Below are positions 33,906 through 43,555 of a stretch of DNA of 64,000 nt, one piece after another. The notes beneath the pieces are model-generated. The model was not told where the DNA came from, did no database searches, and worked only from the letters and a program-made list of their open reading frames with translations. Every line of letters starts with the position of its first letter. Position 1 is the stretch's first letter. The DNA comes from Chloroflexi bacterium CFX6. GTDB taxonomy: Bacteria; Chloroflexota; Anaerolineae; Anaerolineales; Villigracilaceae. The stretch is from NCBI GenBank assembly GCA_030263595.1, contig SZPG01000006.1, positions 62,001-126,000 on the forward strand. Direction: 5' to 3'. The translations under genes were made by a program, and so were the position numbers.

Positions 33906-34919
33906 TCAATTTCGCTCGGCGATCGGCTTCAGGTAGGAATCGAGCAACGCGTCCATTTGCTCGAACGACTCGCAGACGAAGAACATCGGGTTGAAGGCGT
34001 AGACCGTCTTCGGGATCTTCGCGATCGTCTCGATGTCGAACGGCGCCAGGATCACCTCGCCGCCCAGGTATCCTTCGTATCCGATCCCCAAATTCTCGTA
34101 CAACGCGCGGACGACGTTCCAACCCTTGTCCTGCGAGGACATCTGCCCCCGCCGGTGAAGTTCATTGACGCCCTCGATGATGCGGCTGATGGTTTCCCGA
34201 TGCTTGAGGAAATGGTCCCGCAATTGCTCGAACGCGTTACCGCTGTAATCAATCACATTGTCCCGGCTCAGACGGTAAAACTCCATGATCGTGTTTGCCA
34301 GTTCCGCGCGCCCCGAAATCGTCCCCGCGCCGAAAACCTTGAAGCGGTTGTCCTCCATCACCAGCCCGAACTCCGTGCTGTACCATGCCAGCCGCTTAAT
34401 GACCTCCCTCTCCTCCTGCGTCGCCTTCACGTAAGCGGGCGCAAATTTGTCCTCGATACGCGCGTAGAATTCCTGGGTCAGGTACGGCAGGTGACCGAAG
34501 ATATCGTGGAACATATCCGGCTCGGGCGTGAACTCCATCTGGTCGCGCGTCCGCAGGTAATCGGTGATGAGGAAGACGCGCTCGGCGAATTTCTTGTACC
34601 AATCGTCCGCCAGGGTGTACCGCACGACTGTCCGTTCGATGCGCCAGCCGGTGCGCGGCGTAATGTGGTCGTTGAGATGCGTCACCGTGGGGATGCGCAG
34701 CGGGTCGAGTTCCAGCAGCGTCAATCCATGCTTGAATTCACGGCAGATATGCTCCAGCAAATAGGGGCGATGAATACCGGCATACAGATCAGCCCAGATC
34801 GCATGTTGTTCGTCCGAAAAATTGATTTCCTGGCTCTCGATCGTATATTCCTTCGACGGGTCAACCTGCCCCGCCGCAATATCCCCTGTATACATTGTAG
34901 GAGTCTGATGCTTGTCCAT
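33906..34919 (-). CDS. phhA: Phenylalanine 4-monooxygenase (pterin-dependent)
   Basis: 337 residues, aromatic amino acid hydroxylase catalytic domain. The iron ligands are visible: both His in DMFHDIFGHLPYL and the Glu in WYSTEFGLV. It oxidises Phe to Tyr with O2 and a tetrahydropterin. No N-terminal ACT domain is evident; the first 40 residues are a short extension. GAGGTG lies before the ATG, and a strong promoter upstream. The divergent and downstream genes make and recycle pterins, which supports the assignment. Tyr or Trp specificity is less likely in bacteria but not excluded. Confidence 0.9.
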   Translation of the reverse strand: MDKHQTPTMYTGDIAAGQVDPSKEYTIESQEINFSDEQHAIWADLYAGIHRPYLLEHICREFKHGLTLLELDPLRIPTVTHLNDHITPRTGWRIERTVVRYTLADDWYKKFAERVFLITDYLRTRDQMEFTPEPDMFHDIFGHLPYLTQEFYARIEDKFAPAYVKATQEEREVIKRLAWYSTEFGLVMEDNRFKVFGAGTISGRAELANTIMEFYRLSRDNVIDYSGNAFEQLRDHFLKHRETISRIIEGVNELHRRGQMSSQDKGWNVVRALYENLGIGYEGYLGGEVILAPFDIETIAKIPKTVYAFNPMFFVCESFEQMDALLDSYLKPIAERN

Positions 34920-34978
34920 ATTTCACCTCGCGTTTGTGGAAGGATCATGGCGCTGAAATTCGAAACAACGGCGGGAAA

Positions 34979-35007
34979 AATATAACACCGCCAAACAGGG
35001 GCGTCAA
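34979..35007 (-). promoter_or_regulatory. Promoter of phhA
   Basis: Minus strand TTGACG (35007-35002), 17 bases, TATATT (34984-34979), 60 bases before the start; it almost touches the divergent -10 box at 35062. Confidence 0.65.
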
Positions 35008-35061
35008 GGAACGGGATAACTTTTATGGCATTAGTCCAAAACCCGATCCTGCGGAATGTAT

Positions 35062-35067
35062 TAAAAT
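35062..35067 (+). promoter_or_regulatory. -10 box, leaderless start of the pteridine-reductase-like gene
   Basis: TAAAAT ends 8 bases before ATG 35076. Confidence 0.4.
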
Positions 35068-35075
35068 CCCACCCG

Positions 35076-35804
35076 ATGAACGAAGAACCTCTAGGCCGGA
35101 AAACCGTTTTGATCACCGGCGCGGCGCGGCGGCTGGGCCGCAACTTCGCGCTTGCCTGCGCCAGGGCTGGGGCGGACGTCGTCATCCATCACGCGCATTC
35201 GGAAGCCGACGCCGAATCCCTGCGCGCCGAGATCAGCGGACTCAATCGCCGGGCTTGGATCTTCCACGCGGACTTCGACGATTCATCCCAAACCCGAAAC
35301 CTGATCCCCCTCATCAACCGCTCCACCCCGATAGATCACCTCATCAACAACGCCGCCATCTTCGAATCGCTCACCCTGGAAACCGCCTCCCTCGAAGATT
35401 GGGAGAGGCACATTGCCATCAACCTGACCGCGCCCTTTCTCCTGAGTCAAGCCTTTGCCCGGCAAGCCGCGCAGGGCGGGCGCATCGTCAACGTCCTCGA
35501 TTGGCGCGCCCTGCGTCCCGGCGCGGACCACTTCCCCTACACCGTCAGCAAAGCCGCGCTCGCCGCAATGACCAGATCGCTGGCGGTGGCGCTTGCCCCA
35601 AAGGTCACGGTCAACGGCCTGGCGTTGGGAGCCATCCTCCCCCCATCCGACGGGAACGCAAACCCGGAGATCACAAAGAACATCCCGCTGAAAAGATGGG
35701 CGAAGGAAGGCGAAGCGGAACAGGCATTGATCTTCCTGCTCACCTGCCCCGAATACATCACCGGCGAAATCCTCCACGCGGACGGCGGAAGGCATTTGAT
35801 CTGA
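35076..35804 (+). CDS. Short-chain dehydrogenase, pteridine reductase/FolM-like
   Basis: 242 residues from ATG 35076; an upstream in-frame ATG at 35025 lies before the -10 box. NAD(P)-binding TGAARRLGRNFALACA replaces the usual TGxxxGIG and is the mark of PTR1/FolM enzymes. INNAAIFES, a Tyr-Lys pair in YTVSKAALAAM, and C-terminal YITGEILHADGGRHL complete the SDR fold. PTR1/FolM reduce dihydropterins to the tetrahydro form, and phhA next door needs exactly that. It could regenerate the cofactor or make tetrahydromonapterin. The function is inferred from motif plus context. Confidence 0.8.
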   Translation: MNEEPLGRKTVLITGAARRLGRNFALACARAGADVVIHHAHSEADAESLRAEISGLNRRAWIFHADFDDSSQTRNLIPLINRSTPIDHLINNAAIFESLTLETASLEDWERHIAINLTAPFLLSQAFARQAAQGGRIVNVLDWRALRPGADHFPYTVSKAALAAMTRSLAVALAPKVTVNGLALGAILPPSDGNANPEITKNIPLKRWAKEGEAEQALIFLLTCPEYITGEILHADGGRHLI

Positions 35805-35923
35805 TTGCGGTCCTGCAGGTTGTCGCTGCCCGTCACTAAATCGGCGCCTGATCCGGTTTTTGAAAAATCATTTGCCGGCATGGAAACGCCTATCCGACTA
35901 CACACAAATCAAAGGAACATAAC

Positions 35924-36280
35924 ATGGACAGAGTCGTCATCAAAAATCTGCTCGCCCGCGGTATTCTCGGCATACGCGATTGGGAACGCAAACGCCCACA
36001 GGATATTCTGATCAACGTCACCCTCTTCACCGACACGCGCCGCGCGGCGGAAACGGACAATATCAACGATTGCGCCGATTACAGCGCGGTGGCAAAAAAG
36101 GTCCAGGCACATGCCGAGAGCGCGGGCAGGTTCACTGTGGAAGCGCTGGCGAACGACCTGGCTGGCATTTGCCTGGGAGAAAGGAACGTGCGGAACGTGA
36201 TCGTGCGCGTGGAAAAACCGGGCGCCGTCCGCTTTGCAGAATCGGTCGGCGTGGAGATCGAACGCAGCAGAGATGAGTGA
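35924..36280 (+). CDS. folB: Dihydroneopterin aldolase
   Basis: 118 residues, standard size. VVIKNLLARGILGIRDWERK, then DCADYSAVAKKVQ and FTVEALANDLAGICL with the conserved Glu, and IVRVEKPGAVRFAESVGVEI: complete FolB/FolX fold. It cleaves or epimerises dihydroneopterin in folate and pterin synthesis; FolX-type epimerase activity would suit tetrahydromonapterin. AAAGGA precedes the ATG. It overlaps folK by 8 bases. Confidence 0.9.
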   Translation: MDRVVIKNLLARGILGIRDWERKRPQDILINVTLFTDTRRAAETDNINDCADYSAVAKKVQAHAESAGRFTVEALANDLAGICLGERNVRNVIVRVEKPGAVRFAESVGVEIERSRDE

Positions 36281-36782
36281 AACTCACCTGGCTTATTTGA
36301 ATCTTGGGTCGAACATCCAGCCTGAGATCAACCTGCTCAGGGCTGTGGAGTTACTGCACGAATACGGCGACGTTCTGAAGGTCTCCAGCGCGTGGGAATC
36401 GCGCGCGGTCGGCGCGGAGGGACCGAACTACCTGAACGCCTGCGTCCTCTTCAAGACGGAATTCTTGCAGGTCGAATTGAAGGAGACCATCATCCGTCCC
36501 ATCGAAGCCCGGCTGGGGCGGCGGCGAAGCGAAAACAAATTCTCCCCGCGCACCATAGACATTGACATTGTGTTGTTCGACGAAAAGCCGTACAACGACA
36601 AATTCTGGAGGTACGCTTTTGTGATCGTTCCGCTCGCGGAGATCCATCCCGACTACATGAACCCCATTACGCGCGAAAGCATCCAGCAAACGGCGGCGCG
36701 CCTCCGCTCCGAGGTGTGGATGGAGGCGCGTCCCGAAGTATCGAGCCGGTTTCGCCGGACCAATTCCAAAGGTCAGATTTGA
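36273..36782 (+). CDS. folK: 2-amino-4-hydroxy-6-hydroxymethyldihydropteridine pyrophosphokinase
   Basis: 169 residues from ATG 36273, overlapping fol[35 protein letters not shown], the ATP/Mg site [12 protein letters not shown] and [13 protein letters not shown] are classic HPPK signatures. It diphosphorylates hydroxymethyl-dihydropterin for folate. The 3' end overlaps the convergent folE gene by 10 bases, with no terminator between them. No folP is in the window. Confidence 0.9.
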   Translation: MSETHLAYLNLGSNIQPEINLLRAVELLHEYGDVLKVSSAWESRAVGAEGPNYLNACVLFKTEFLQVELKETIIRPIEARLGRRRSENKFSPRTIDIDIVLFDEKPYNDKFWRYAFVIVPLAEIHPDYMNPITRESIQQTAARLRSEVWMEARPEVSSRFRRTNSKGQI

Positions 36783-37399
36783 AGCGGCTTGGCGCCGCGC
36801 GAAATGTTATCCAGAAATTCCTGTCTCGTCGCCAGGTTGGCGCGGAAGGCGCCGTGCATGGCGGAGGTCGTCATGCGCGCGTCGTGTTTTTTGACGCCGC
36901 GCATCATCGAGCAAAGGTGAACCGCCTCGACCACGACAGCCACGCCCTGCGGCTGGAGATTCTTCTGAAGGAAGTCCGCGATCTGGCGCGTCATCCGCTC
37001 CTGAACCTGCAGCCTGCGCGCATACATATCCACGATGCGGGGAATCTTCGAAAGACCGATCACCTTGCCCGCAGGGATGTAAGCCACGTGCGCGCGCCCC
37101 AGGAACGGAAGCATGTGATGCTCGCACAGACTGTAGAATTCGATGTCGCGCACCAGCACCATCTCGTCGTAACTGATGTTGAAGAGCGCGCCGTTCACGA
37201 CGCGTTCCGGGTCCATGTCGTATCCGCCGAGCAGTTCGGTGTACATGCGCGCCACCCGATGCGGGGTGTTCTTCAAGCCTTCGCGTTGGGGATCCTCGCC
37301 CAGCGCTTTGATCAAATTCGAAACCAGTCCCCTGACCTCCTCGACGTTTACGCTCGTCGAGATCGTCTCGACCTCATCCATATCGTCGTTAAACTCCAT
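36773..37399 (-). CDS. folE: GTP cyclohydrolase I
   Basis: 208 residues from ATG 37399, five bases after AAGGAG; the longer frame runs through the terminator at 37415-37446. Zinc and catalytic residues are visible: [20 protein letters not shown], the Cys of [14 protein letters not shown] and [15 protein letters not shown]. It turns GTP into dihydroneopterin triphosphate, the first step towards folate and other pterins, completing the chain with folB, folK and the reductase. Probably expressed alone. Confidence 0.95.
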   Translation of the reverse strand: MEFNDDMDEVETISTSVNVEEVRGLVSNLIKALGEDPQREGLKNTPHRVARMYTELLGGYDMDPERVVNGALFNISYDEMVLVRDIEFYSLCEHHMLPFLGRAHVAYIPAGKVIGLSKIPRIVDMYARRLQVQERMTRQIADFLQKNLQPQGVAVVVEAVHLCSMMRGVKKHDARMTTSAMHGAFRANLATRQEFLDNISRGAKPLQI

Positions 37400-37414
37400 T
37401 TTCACTCCTTGATA

Positions 37415-37446
37415 AAACCAGTGGCGCCGGGCGCCACTGGTTTTTT
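37415..37446 (-). terminator. Rho-independent terminator after hpf
   Basis: AAAACCAGTGGCGC pairs with GCGCCACTGGTTTT around CGG; T-tracts on both strands. It lies 20 bases after the hpf stop and just before folE. Confidence 0.85.
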
Positions 37447-37466
37447 GTCCATCGTCCTCCAAGCCG

Positions 37467-38033
37467 TTAACCGAGCACAGGCTCGATCAACCCGTATGTG
37501 CCGTTTCGCCTACGGTACAGTACCTGGATCGAATTCTGCTCCGCATTGAAGAAAACGAAGAAGTTGTCGTGCCCGAGCAGCCGCATCTGTTCCACCGCCT
37601 CGTCTTCGGTCATGGGAATCAGCACGAACTTCTTCCGGCGAGCGATCAACGGAAGCAGTTCGCCGGTCTCGTCCACGGGCCATTCCTCCTCGACGACCTC
37701 CGCCGCCGAACGACCGTCCCCGCGCCCCCGATAATGCCTGCCTTTGTAACGTTCGATCTGTCGCTGCATTTTGTCGAGCGCGGTGTCGAATGCGGCGTGC
37801 AGGTCGTCCGCCCGCTCTTCGGTTCGCAGGATGAAGCCCTTGCCGCGCAGGGTGATCTGCGCGACCTGGCGGTCGTTCGCGTTCCTCGCCGCTTTGACGT
37901 GCGACACTTCGACCCGAATCTCGTCAATATCCTGAAGGTAGCGTTCCAACTTGGCGGCTTTCCTCTCGATGTATTCGCGGGTGTTGTCAGCCAGCCGCAT
38001 GTTGCGCGCCAGGGTTTCGATTTTGTTCGCCAT
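37467..38033 (-). CDS. hpf: Ribosome hibernation-promoting factor, long form
   Basis: 188 residues from ATG 38033, eight bases after AGGAGG; the longer frame to 38132 overlaps comF. N-terminal beta-alpha domain ([23 protein letters not shown] ... [21 protein letters not shown]) binds the 30S decoding region. An acidic linker and the C-terminal dimerisation domain ([35 protein letters not shown]) bring two ribosomes together as 100S particles. Acts in stationary phase. It forms an operon with comF, 44 bases upstream. Confidence 0.93.
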   Translation of the reverse strand: MANKIETLARNMRLADNTREYIERKAAKLERYLQDIDEIRVEVSHVKAARNANDRQVAQITLRGKGFILRTEERADDLHAAFDTALDKMQRQIERYKGRHYRGRGDGRSAAEVVEEEWPVDETGELLPLIARRKKFVLIPMTEDEAVEQMRLLGHDNFFVFFNAEQNSIQVLYRRRNGTYGLIEPVLG

Positions 38034-38077
38034 ACAGAACCTCCTGAAAGGGTTATCAATGGCGCAGCGCGCCATTG

Positions 38078-38815
38078 TCAAACGCGGGTCAAGTCGTGGT
38101 GTGGAAGAGCGCGCGCGATGGTCACGGCGCATACCTCCCGCGCGCCGGCCGAGTATAACGCCTCGGCGCAGGAGTGGATCGTGGATCCTGTGGTTGCCAC
38201 GTCGTCCATCAGCAGGACCGACCTGCGCTTCACGATCTTCGCCTCAGCCTGAAACGCCTTCGAGACATTTTCCCTCCGCTCCGAGATGGTCAAGCCGACC
38301 TGCGAACGGGTATCCCGGGATTTCCACAATCCCTGCGGGGCATATTGCAACCCCAGTTCATACGCAAGCGGGCGCGCGACCAGCCCAACCTGATTATACC
38401 CCCGCTCTTTCAACCGCTTTTTTCCAAGCGGCACAGGGATGAGCATGTCCACACCCCACTGCAGGGAACGGACGAATCCCGCCATATCGCGCGCCAGCGC
38501 TTCCCCGATTCCCATATTGCGGCGGTATTTCAGCGTGTGGAGGGCGTCCTGCACAGGGGAATCAAAAACCGCCCACGATCGCATCGTTCGATACGGGGGC
38601 GGGTTCGAGGCGCATTTTTCACAGGTAACGGACTTGTGGACCGGAATCCCGCATTTATCGCAAAACGGCTCTGCAATGTGCGGGACGCGCGCCCGGCAAT
38701 CCGGGCACCATGCGCTTCCCGCCTTTCCGCAACCGCCGCACACCGGCGGGAAGAGAAGGTCTATCCCGCTCCACGCCAATCGGTAGATTCGATAGGACCA
38801 CGGAATGTTATTCAC
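38078..38815 (-). CDS. comF: ComF-family phosphoribosyltransferase-like protein
   Basis: 245 residues starting at GTG 38815. N-terminal zinc ribbon: CGGCGKAG, CPDCRAR, CDKCG and CEKC. The C-terminal domain is a type I phosphoribosyltransferase fold with DMLIPVPLGKKRLKERGYNQ and the PRPP loop RSVLLMDDVATTGST. In competent bacteria ComF helps incoming single-stranded DNA through the cytoplasmic step of uptake. No other com gene is nearby, though the Tad pilus genes lie just downstream. It precedes hpf in the same operon. Confidence 0.9.
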   Translation of the reverse strand: MNNIPWSYRIYRLAWSGIDLLFPPVCGGCGKAGSAWCPDCRARVPHIAEPFCDKCGIPVHKSVTCEKCASNPPPYRTMRSWAVFDSPVQDALHTLKYRRNMGIGEALARDMAGFVRSLQWGVDMLIPVPLGKKRLKERGYNQVGLVARPLAYELGLQYAPQGLWKSRDTRSQVGLTISERRENVSKAFQAEAKIVKRRSVLLMDDVATTGSTIHSCAEALYSAGAREVCAVTIARALPHHDLTRV

Positions 38816-38918
38816 GAATAACGAATTAGAAACGCCGTAAACGAAGTTCCACGAATTTTCCGTTTCGCCAAATAATGTAATTGGCTGCTCGATGCAGTAA
38901 AAGCCTGCCTGAAAAAAG

Positions 38919-39860
38919 TTACAATGTGAACGAAGCCATGATCTGGATGGCGGCTGGCGTCAGAATAATGATCATGATGGTCGGGAAGATCAGGAACGCC
39001 ATGGGGAGGACCATCTTGACCGGCGCCTTATGCGCCTCCTCCTCCGCCGCCTGGCGGCGCCTCAAGCGCATCTGTTCGGATTGGATGCGCAAAATCTTAG
39101 CCATGCTCACGCCGAGTTGTTCGCTCTGGATGATGGCGGCGACGAAACTGGTCATTTCGGGAATGCCCAGCCTGTCCGCCATGTCCTTGAGGGCGTCGCG
39201 CCGCGTCTTGCCGAGTTGTATCTCGCGAATGGTCCTCGCGAACGCGAGAGCCAGCGCGTTATCCCATTTTTCGCTCACCTTGTTCATGGCGGCGTCGAAA
39301 CCCAAGCCCGCCTCCACGCAGATCGTCAGCAGGTCCAACGCGTCCGGCATCGCCTTGCGAATCTCCCTCTGGCGGTTCGTGATCCGGCTCGACAGCATCA
39401 AGTGCGGGAGGTAGAACCCGCCGAAGGTCGCCCCGAAAATAAAGATGGCGTTATCGTTCAGGTTCGGCTCCGGCGAGAGCAGAAACATCGCCGTCACGAA
39501 GCCGCCCAGCATCACGGCAAGAATGAAGCGTATGGCAAGGAAGGTGGCGGCATCTATGGGCCAGGGGTTGCCCGCCAGTTCCATCCGCCTCGCCGTATCC
39601 TGGATCGCTTTTTGAGGGGTAAAACGCGCGGAGATCTCTCCGATCCGCCTGACGATCGGAATGATGACTCGTTCGGTAAAGGGTTGGGAGAGTTCGATTT
39701 CCTCCAACGAAACCACATCGCCGCGCTGAAGGTACTCAGCCAGACGCGCCTGCAGGGGATCCTCCTCCTCCTGAGACCTCTGCCGCAATCCCACCGAAAT
39801 CACGCCGACGACCACGATCAGGACGACAAAACCGATGGCGATCCATACAACAACCGGCAT
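38919..39860 (-). CDS. tadC: Tad pilus platform protein TadC
   Basis: 313 residues from ATG 39860 with GAGGTG upstream. One N-terminal helix, then a T2SF/GspF-type domain: RKAMPDALDLLTICVEAGLG and SKVSEKWDN-like amphipathic helices, with VKMVLPMAFLIFPTIMIIIL near the C-terminus. With TadB it forms the inner platform that the TadA ATPase drives. The start lies one base after the tadB stop. Last gene of the operon. Confidence 0.9.
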   Translation of the reverse strand: MPVVVWIAIGFVVLIVVVGVISVGLRQRSQEEEDPLQARLAEYLQRGDVVSLEEIELSQPFTERVIIPIVRRIGEISARFTPQKAIQDTARRMELAGNPWPIDAATFLAIRFILAVMLGGFVTAMFLLSPEPNLNDNAIFIFGATFGGFYLPHLMLSSRITNRQREIRKAMPDALDLLTICVEAGLGFDAAMNKVSEKWDNALALAFARTIREIQLGKTRRDALKDMADRLGIPEMTSFVAAIIQSEQLGVSMAKILRIQSEQMRLRRRQAAEEEAHKAPVKMVLPMAFLIFPTIMIIILTPAAIQIMASFTL

Positions 39861-39861
39861 G

Positions 39862-40833
39862 TTACACCTCAATATCCGCGATCTTCTGCATCACAAAATA
39901 ACCGGAGACGATCAGCCCAACGATGACCGCGATCGCCATGATCCCGCACAACGGCTGACCGATAATACCGTTCTCGGCAAAAAATTGACCGATATACTCG
40001 GGGCTGATGAACCAAAGCGCCAGCGCGAGCCCGATCGGGATCAAGGAAAGAATTCCGCCGGATGCCCGAACGTTTGCCGTCATCACCCGGATCTCGCCCT
40101 TGATCCTGACGCGTTCGCGAATGGTGAACGATATTGTATCCAGGATCTCGGAGAGGTTGCCGCCCACCTCCCGCTGCACGTTGATCGCCGTGATGACGAA
40201 ATCGAGGTCGTCGCTCGGGATGCGGCGGAGGAGGTTGTCCAGCGCCTTCTCCATTGGAATGCCGATCTGCATTTCCTGGACAACCCGTCGAAACTCATCG
40301 GATATGGGGGAGGGAAGTTCGCGGCTGACTGCCTCCATCGCCTGCATGATCGAATAACCGGCGCGCAAACCGTTGACCATGAGGTTCAACATGTCGCCCA
40401 ACTGGTCGTCGAATTTTCTGATCCTGGCGACCTGTTGCCGCCTTACGTAAAAACGCGGCAGGAAGAAGCCAATAACCGCGCCGATCGCAAAGGATATATA
40501 CCAAATATTGGGCTGAAGAAGGAACGCGACCAAGCCCGCCCCCACTGTGGAGATCACCACCAGCGCGTAGTACTCCGCGACCTTGAGCTTCAGGTCGGCG
40601 CGGGCAAGTTCGCGCGCGATCCGGTCGCCCATCGAAGAACTGGCGACCCTGCGGTTCAACCAATCCGTCACAATGGATCGGACGGCTGCCTGCTGGGCTT
40701 CCCTGGCTTCTTCGTCCTTTTCGAATTGACCGAGACGCTCGTCCACCAGGGAGCGTTCGCTCACAATCGTAACCACCACCCCCACGATCAGAAGTATCAA
40801 AATCAGCGCGCCGCCAATCAGAATAAGATTCAT
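39862..40833 (-). CDS. tadB: Tad pilus platform protein TadB
   Basis: 323 residues. An N-terminal membrane helix, a linker, two helices around residue 100, then the T2SF domain with FDDQLGDMLNLMVNGLRAGY and INVQREVGGNLSEILDTIS, and two C-terminal helices. It is a paralogue of TadC and its partner. It is 20 bases after tadA. Confidence 0.9.
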   Translation of the reverse strand: MNLILIGGALILILLIVGVVVTIVSERSLVDERLGQFEKDEEAREAQQAAVRSIVTDWLNRRVASSSMGDRIARELARADLKLKVAEYYALVVISTVGAGLVAFLLQPNIWYISFAIGAVIGFFLPRFYVRRQQVARIRKFDDQLGDMLNLMVNGLRAGYSIMQAMEAVSRELPSPISDEFRRVVQEMQIGIPMEKALDNLLRRIPSDDLDFVITAINVQREVGGNLSEILDTISFTIRERVRIKGEIRVMTANVRASGGILSLIPIGLALALWFISPEYIGQFFAENGIIGQPLCGIMAIAVIVGLIVSGYFVMQKIADIEV

Positions 40834-40853
40834 AACCTTAACCTGCTTCGCAA

Positions 40854-42272
40854 TTAATAGCGCCGCCGTTCTCCGATGCCGAAAATGGACGGCGGCAAAT
40901 TGATGCCCGCCGCTTCGATCTTGTCAATGAACTTGGGCCTCAACCCGGTCGGTCGCAAACGACCGACGACCTTTCCGGCTTCGACGCCGGTCTGCTCGAA
41001 GACGAAGATGTCGGTCATGGTGATTATATCCCCCTCCATGCCGCTGATCTCGGTGACGTGGGTCACTTTACGAGTGCCGTCACGCATGCGCTCCTGGTGG
41101 CAAATGACGTCAATGGCGCTTGCCGTCTGTTCACGGATGGCGCGTACGGGGAGTTCCATGCCCGCCATCAAGCACATCGTTTCCACGCGGGAGAGCGCAT
41201 CGCGCGGGGAGTTGGCGTGGGCGGTCGTCATGGAGCCGTCGTGACCCGTGTTCATGGCTTGAAGCATGTCCAGGGTTTCGCCGCCGCGGCACTCTCCCAC
41301 GATGATTCGTTCGGGGCGCATACGGAGGGAGTTGATGACGAGATCGCGGATCGTGATCTCACCGCGACCCTCGATGTTGGGCGGGCGGGATTCGAGAGTG
41401 ACCACGTGCTCCTGGCGCAACTGCAACTCCGCGGCATTCTCGATCGTGATGATCCTTTCGTCGTTCGGGATGAAGCCGGACAAGATGTTCAGGAGGGTGG
41501 TCTTGCCCGAACCCGTGCCGCCGGAAATCAATATGTTCAGGCGGGCTTCCACACACGCCTTCAAAAATTGGATCGCTTCGTGCGTGATCGAGCCGAACTG
41601 GATCAGTTGATCCACCGTGATGGGGTTCTTCGAAAATTTACGGATGGTAAGCGTGGGCCCGACAAGCGAGATGGGAGGGATGACCGCGTTGACGCGGGAG
41701 CCGTCGGGCAGGCGGGCGTCCACGTATGGACTCGACTCGTCAATGCGGCGTCCCAGAGGCGCGACGATGCGGTCAATGACGCGCATCACGTGATCGTTGT
41801 TCTCGAAGGTGACGGGAACGCGATGCAATTTGCCCTTTCGCTCGATGTAGACATTCTTGGGCCCGTTGACCATGATTTCGGTGATGGTGTCGTCTTCCAA
41901 CAGCGGCTGCAACGGACCAAGACCGAGAATTTCCGCTGCGATCTGCTCGAACAGGCGGGCGCGCTCGGGACGGGAAAGCACAATGTTCTCTTCGGCGAGG
42001 ATCTGCTCGAAGAGGTCCTGGATCGTCCGGCGGACTTCCTCCGTCCGGCTGATGTCCATGGTCGGATCCAGTTCGGAAAGCAGTTTGTTCTGGACGCGCG
42101 TTTTCAGGTCGAAGTAAGAGCCGGCCTGCGGAGATGTGATGGGCGCATTCACCCTTCTCGATTGCAGCGAGGAAAGACGCGATCCTTCACCGCTGCCCTG
42201 GTTGGGCGAAGACGGGGTCCCGCCGGAAGAGGCACCCCCCTGTCCCTGTTCGATTCTTTTTAAGAGAGACAT
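40854..42272 (-). CDS. tadA: Tad pilus assembly ATPase TadA/CpaF
   Basis: 472 residues. A Ser/Gly-rich N-terminal linker of about 60 residues is followed by the secretion ATPase: [33 protein letters not shown] (Walker A), Asp box [31 protein letters not shown] (Walker B), and [20 protein letters not shown] (His box). It hexamerises and powers pilus extension and possibly retraction. AAGGAG lies before the ATG. It is third in the cpaB-cpaE-tadA-tadB-tadC operon. Confidence 0.95.
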   Translation of the reverse strand: MSLLKRIEQGQGGASSGGTPSSPNQGSGEGSRLSSLQSRRVNAPITSPQAGSYFDLKTRVQNKLLSELDPTMDISRTEEVRRTIQDLFEQILAEENIVLSRPERARLFEQIAAEILGLGPLQPLLEDDTITEIMVNGPKNVYIERKGKLHRVPVTFENNDHVMRVIDRIVAPLGRRIDESSPYVDARLPDGSRVNAVIPPISLVGPTLTIRKFSKNPITVDQLIQFGSITHEAIQFLKACVEARLNILISGGTGSGKTTLLNILSGFIPNDERIITIENAAELQLRQEHVVTLESRPPNIEGRGEITIRDLVINSLRMRPERIIVGECRGGETLDMLQAMNTGHDGSMTTAHANSPRDALSRVETMCLMAGMELPVRAIREQTASAIDVICHQERMRDGTRKVTHVTEISGMEGDIITMTDIFVFEQTGVEAGKVVGRLRPTGLRPKFIDKIEAAGINLPPSIFGIGERRRY

Positions 42273-42316
42273 GATTTACATCTCCTTGCGAGTTGTCGGC
42301 TCGCAATCGCTAAACA

Positions 42317-43534
42317 TTATTCGCCGCCGGATTCCTGCGCCGCAACCCGGGTTCGGACGTTTTCAGCCAGCGTTAAGATACTGCGCGCAACAGGTTGGCT
42401 CTTATTATCCATCACGAACGGCACGCCGCGGTTGACAGCCTTTACCGCAGTGACCTCGTCCGACGGAATGACCAGCGCGACCTCCTGCTTCAGGTTGTCC
42501 GCGACCCGTTCCGGGGTGATGTTCACCTTCCTGTCGTAGCGATTCATGACGAACATGATGCGGTCGCGTCGGATGCCGAGATTCTGCAATAGGTCAAGGA
42601 AGAGGCGGCTGTTCTTGATGGAGGGGATATCCTGGGTGGTGATAAGCACGATGAGATCGCTCACGTCAATGGTAGCCAGGGTCAGGTCCGTCAGGATCGG
42701 CATGGTGTCAACGATCACGAAGGAATACAGTTGCGCGAGGAATTCGAGCATCTTGCCGAACTGCGCGCTGGATACCTTATCGGCGTATTCGGGGCGGTTC
42801 GGCGCGGCAAGAATGTGAAGTCCCGTGGCGGAATGTTTGACCATGACCTCTTCGACGATCTCCGCGTCCAGTTCCTCCGCGCGCGGCGCGAGGTCGAGGA
42901 CCGTGTTCTTCCCCTGTTCGTTGATGAACATGGCGACGTCGCCAAATTGCAGGTTTCCATCCACGAGGGCGACGCGGGTATCGGAATTCTTCAATGCAAG
43001 CGCCAGGTTGACCGCGATGGTGGTGCAACCCGTACCGCCTTTGGGACTGTAGACAACGACGATCTTTCCGCGCGGTCCCCGTTGACCTGCAATCACGCCG
43101 GGCATGCCGACGAGGGGCGCGGATTGCACGCGCGCCGCCTTCGATTTTTCGACCTGCGCCATTTCGCCGGCGCGGCGAATGGCGGAGATCAATTCGTCGC
43201 CCATGGGCGGCTTGGTGAGGAAATCCCTGGCGCCCGCCAGCATGGCGCGCCGCATGTAGTTCTGGTCGCTTTGAACCGATAAGATCACGACCTGGACAGC
43301 CTGTTGTTTTGCGCGGATCGCTTCCGTCGCCGCGATCCCGTCCATATCCGGCATGTTGATGTCCATCAGCACCACGTCGGGATTCAGGTCCTGCGATGCC
43401 TGGATCGCCTCCTTGCCGGTGCGCGCGATGCCGACCACTTCCACGTCGGACTCGAATTGCAGCAATTTTTTTACGTTCTCGCGCGTCTCGGAAACATCGT
43501 CCACGATCAACACACGAACTTTTTCGCCTGGCAT
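42317..43534 (-). CDS. Receiver-CpaE/TadZ fusion: response regulator joined to MinD-like ATPase
   Basis: 405 residues from ATG 43534; the GTG at 43543 lies inside the binding site AAGGTG. Residues 1-125 form a receiver: VRVLIVDDVSETREN, the phosphorylated Asp in DVVLMDINMPDMDG, Lys in LTKPP. Residues 155-400 form a MinD/ParA ATPase: deviant Walker A YSPKGGTGCTTIA, VDGNLQFGDVA and VIVDTMPILTD. CpaE/TadZ proteins place the Tad machine at a pole. A full, apparently phosphorylatable receiver (all key residues kept) implies that localisation is controlled by phosphorylation. Confidence 0.9.
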   Translation of the reverse strand: MPGEKVRVLIVDDVSETRENVKKLLQFESDVEVVGIARTGKEAIQASQDLNPDVVLMDINMPDMDGIAATEAIRAKQQAVQVVILSVQSDQNYMRRAMLAGARDFLTKPPMGDELISAIRRAGEMAQVEKSKAARVQSAPLVGMPGVIAGQRGPRGKIVVVYSPKGGTGCTTIAVNLALALKNSDTRVALVDGNLQFGDVAMFINEQGKNTVLDLAPRAEELDAEIVEEVMVKHSATGLHILAAPNRPEYADKVSSAQFGKMLEFLAQLYSFVIVDTMPILTDLTLATIDVSDLIVLITTQDIPSIKNSRLFLDLLQNLGIRRDRIMFVMNRYDRKVNITPERVADNLKQEVALVIPSDEVTAVKAVNRGVPFVMDNKSQPVARSILTLAENVRTRVAAQESGGE

Positions 43535-43555
43535 GCTACACACCTTGAAAGTGGG

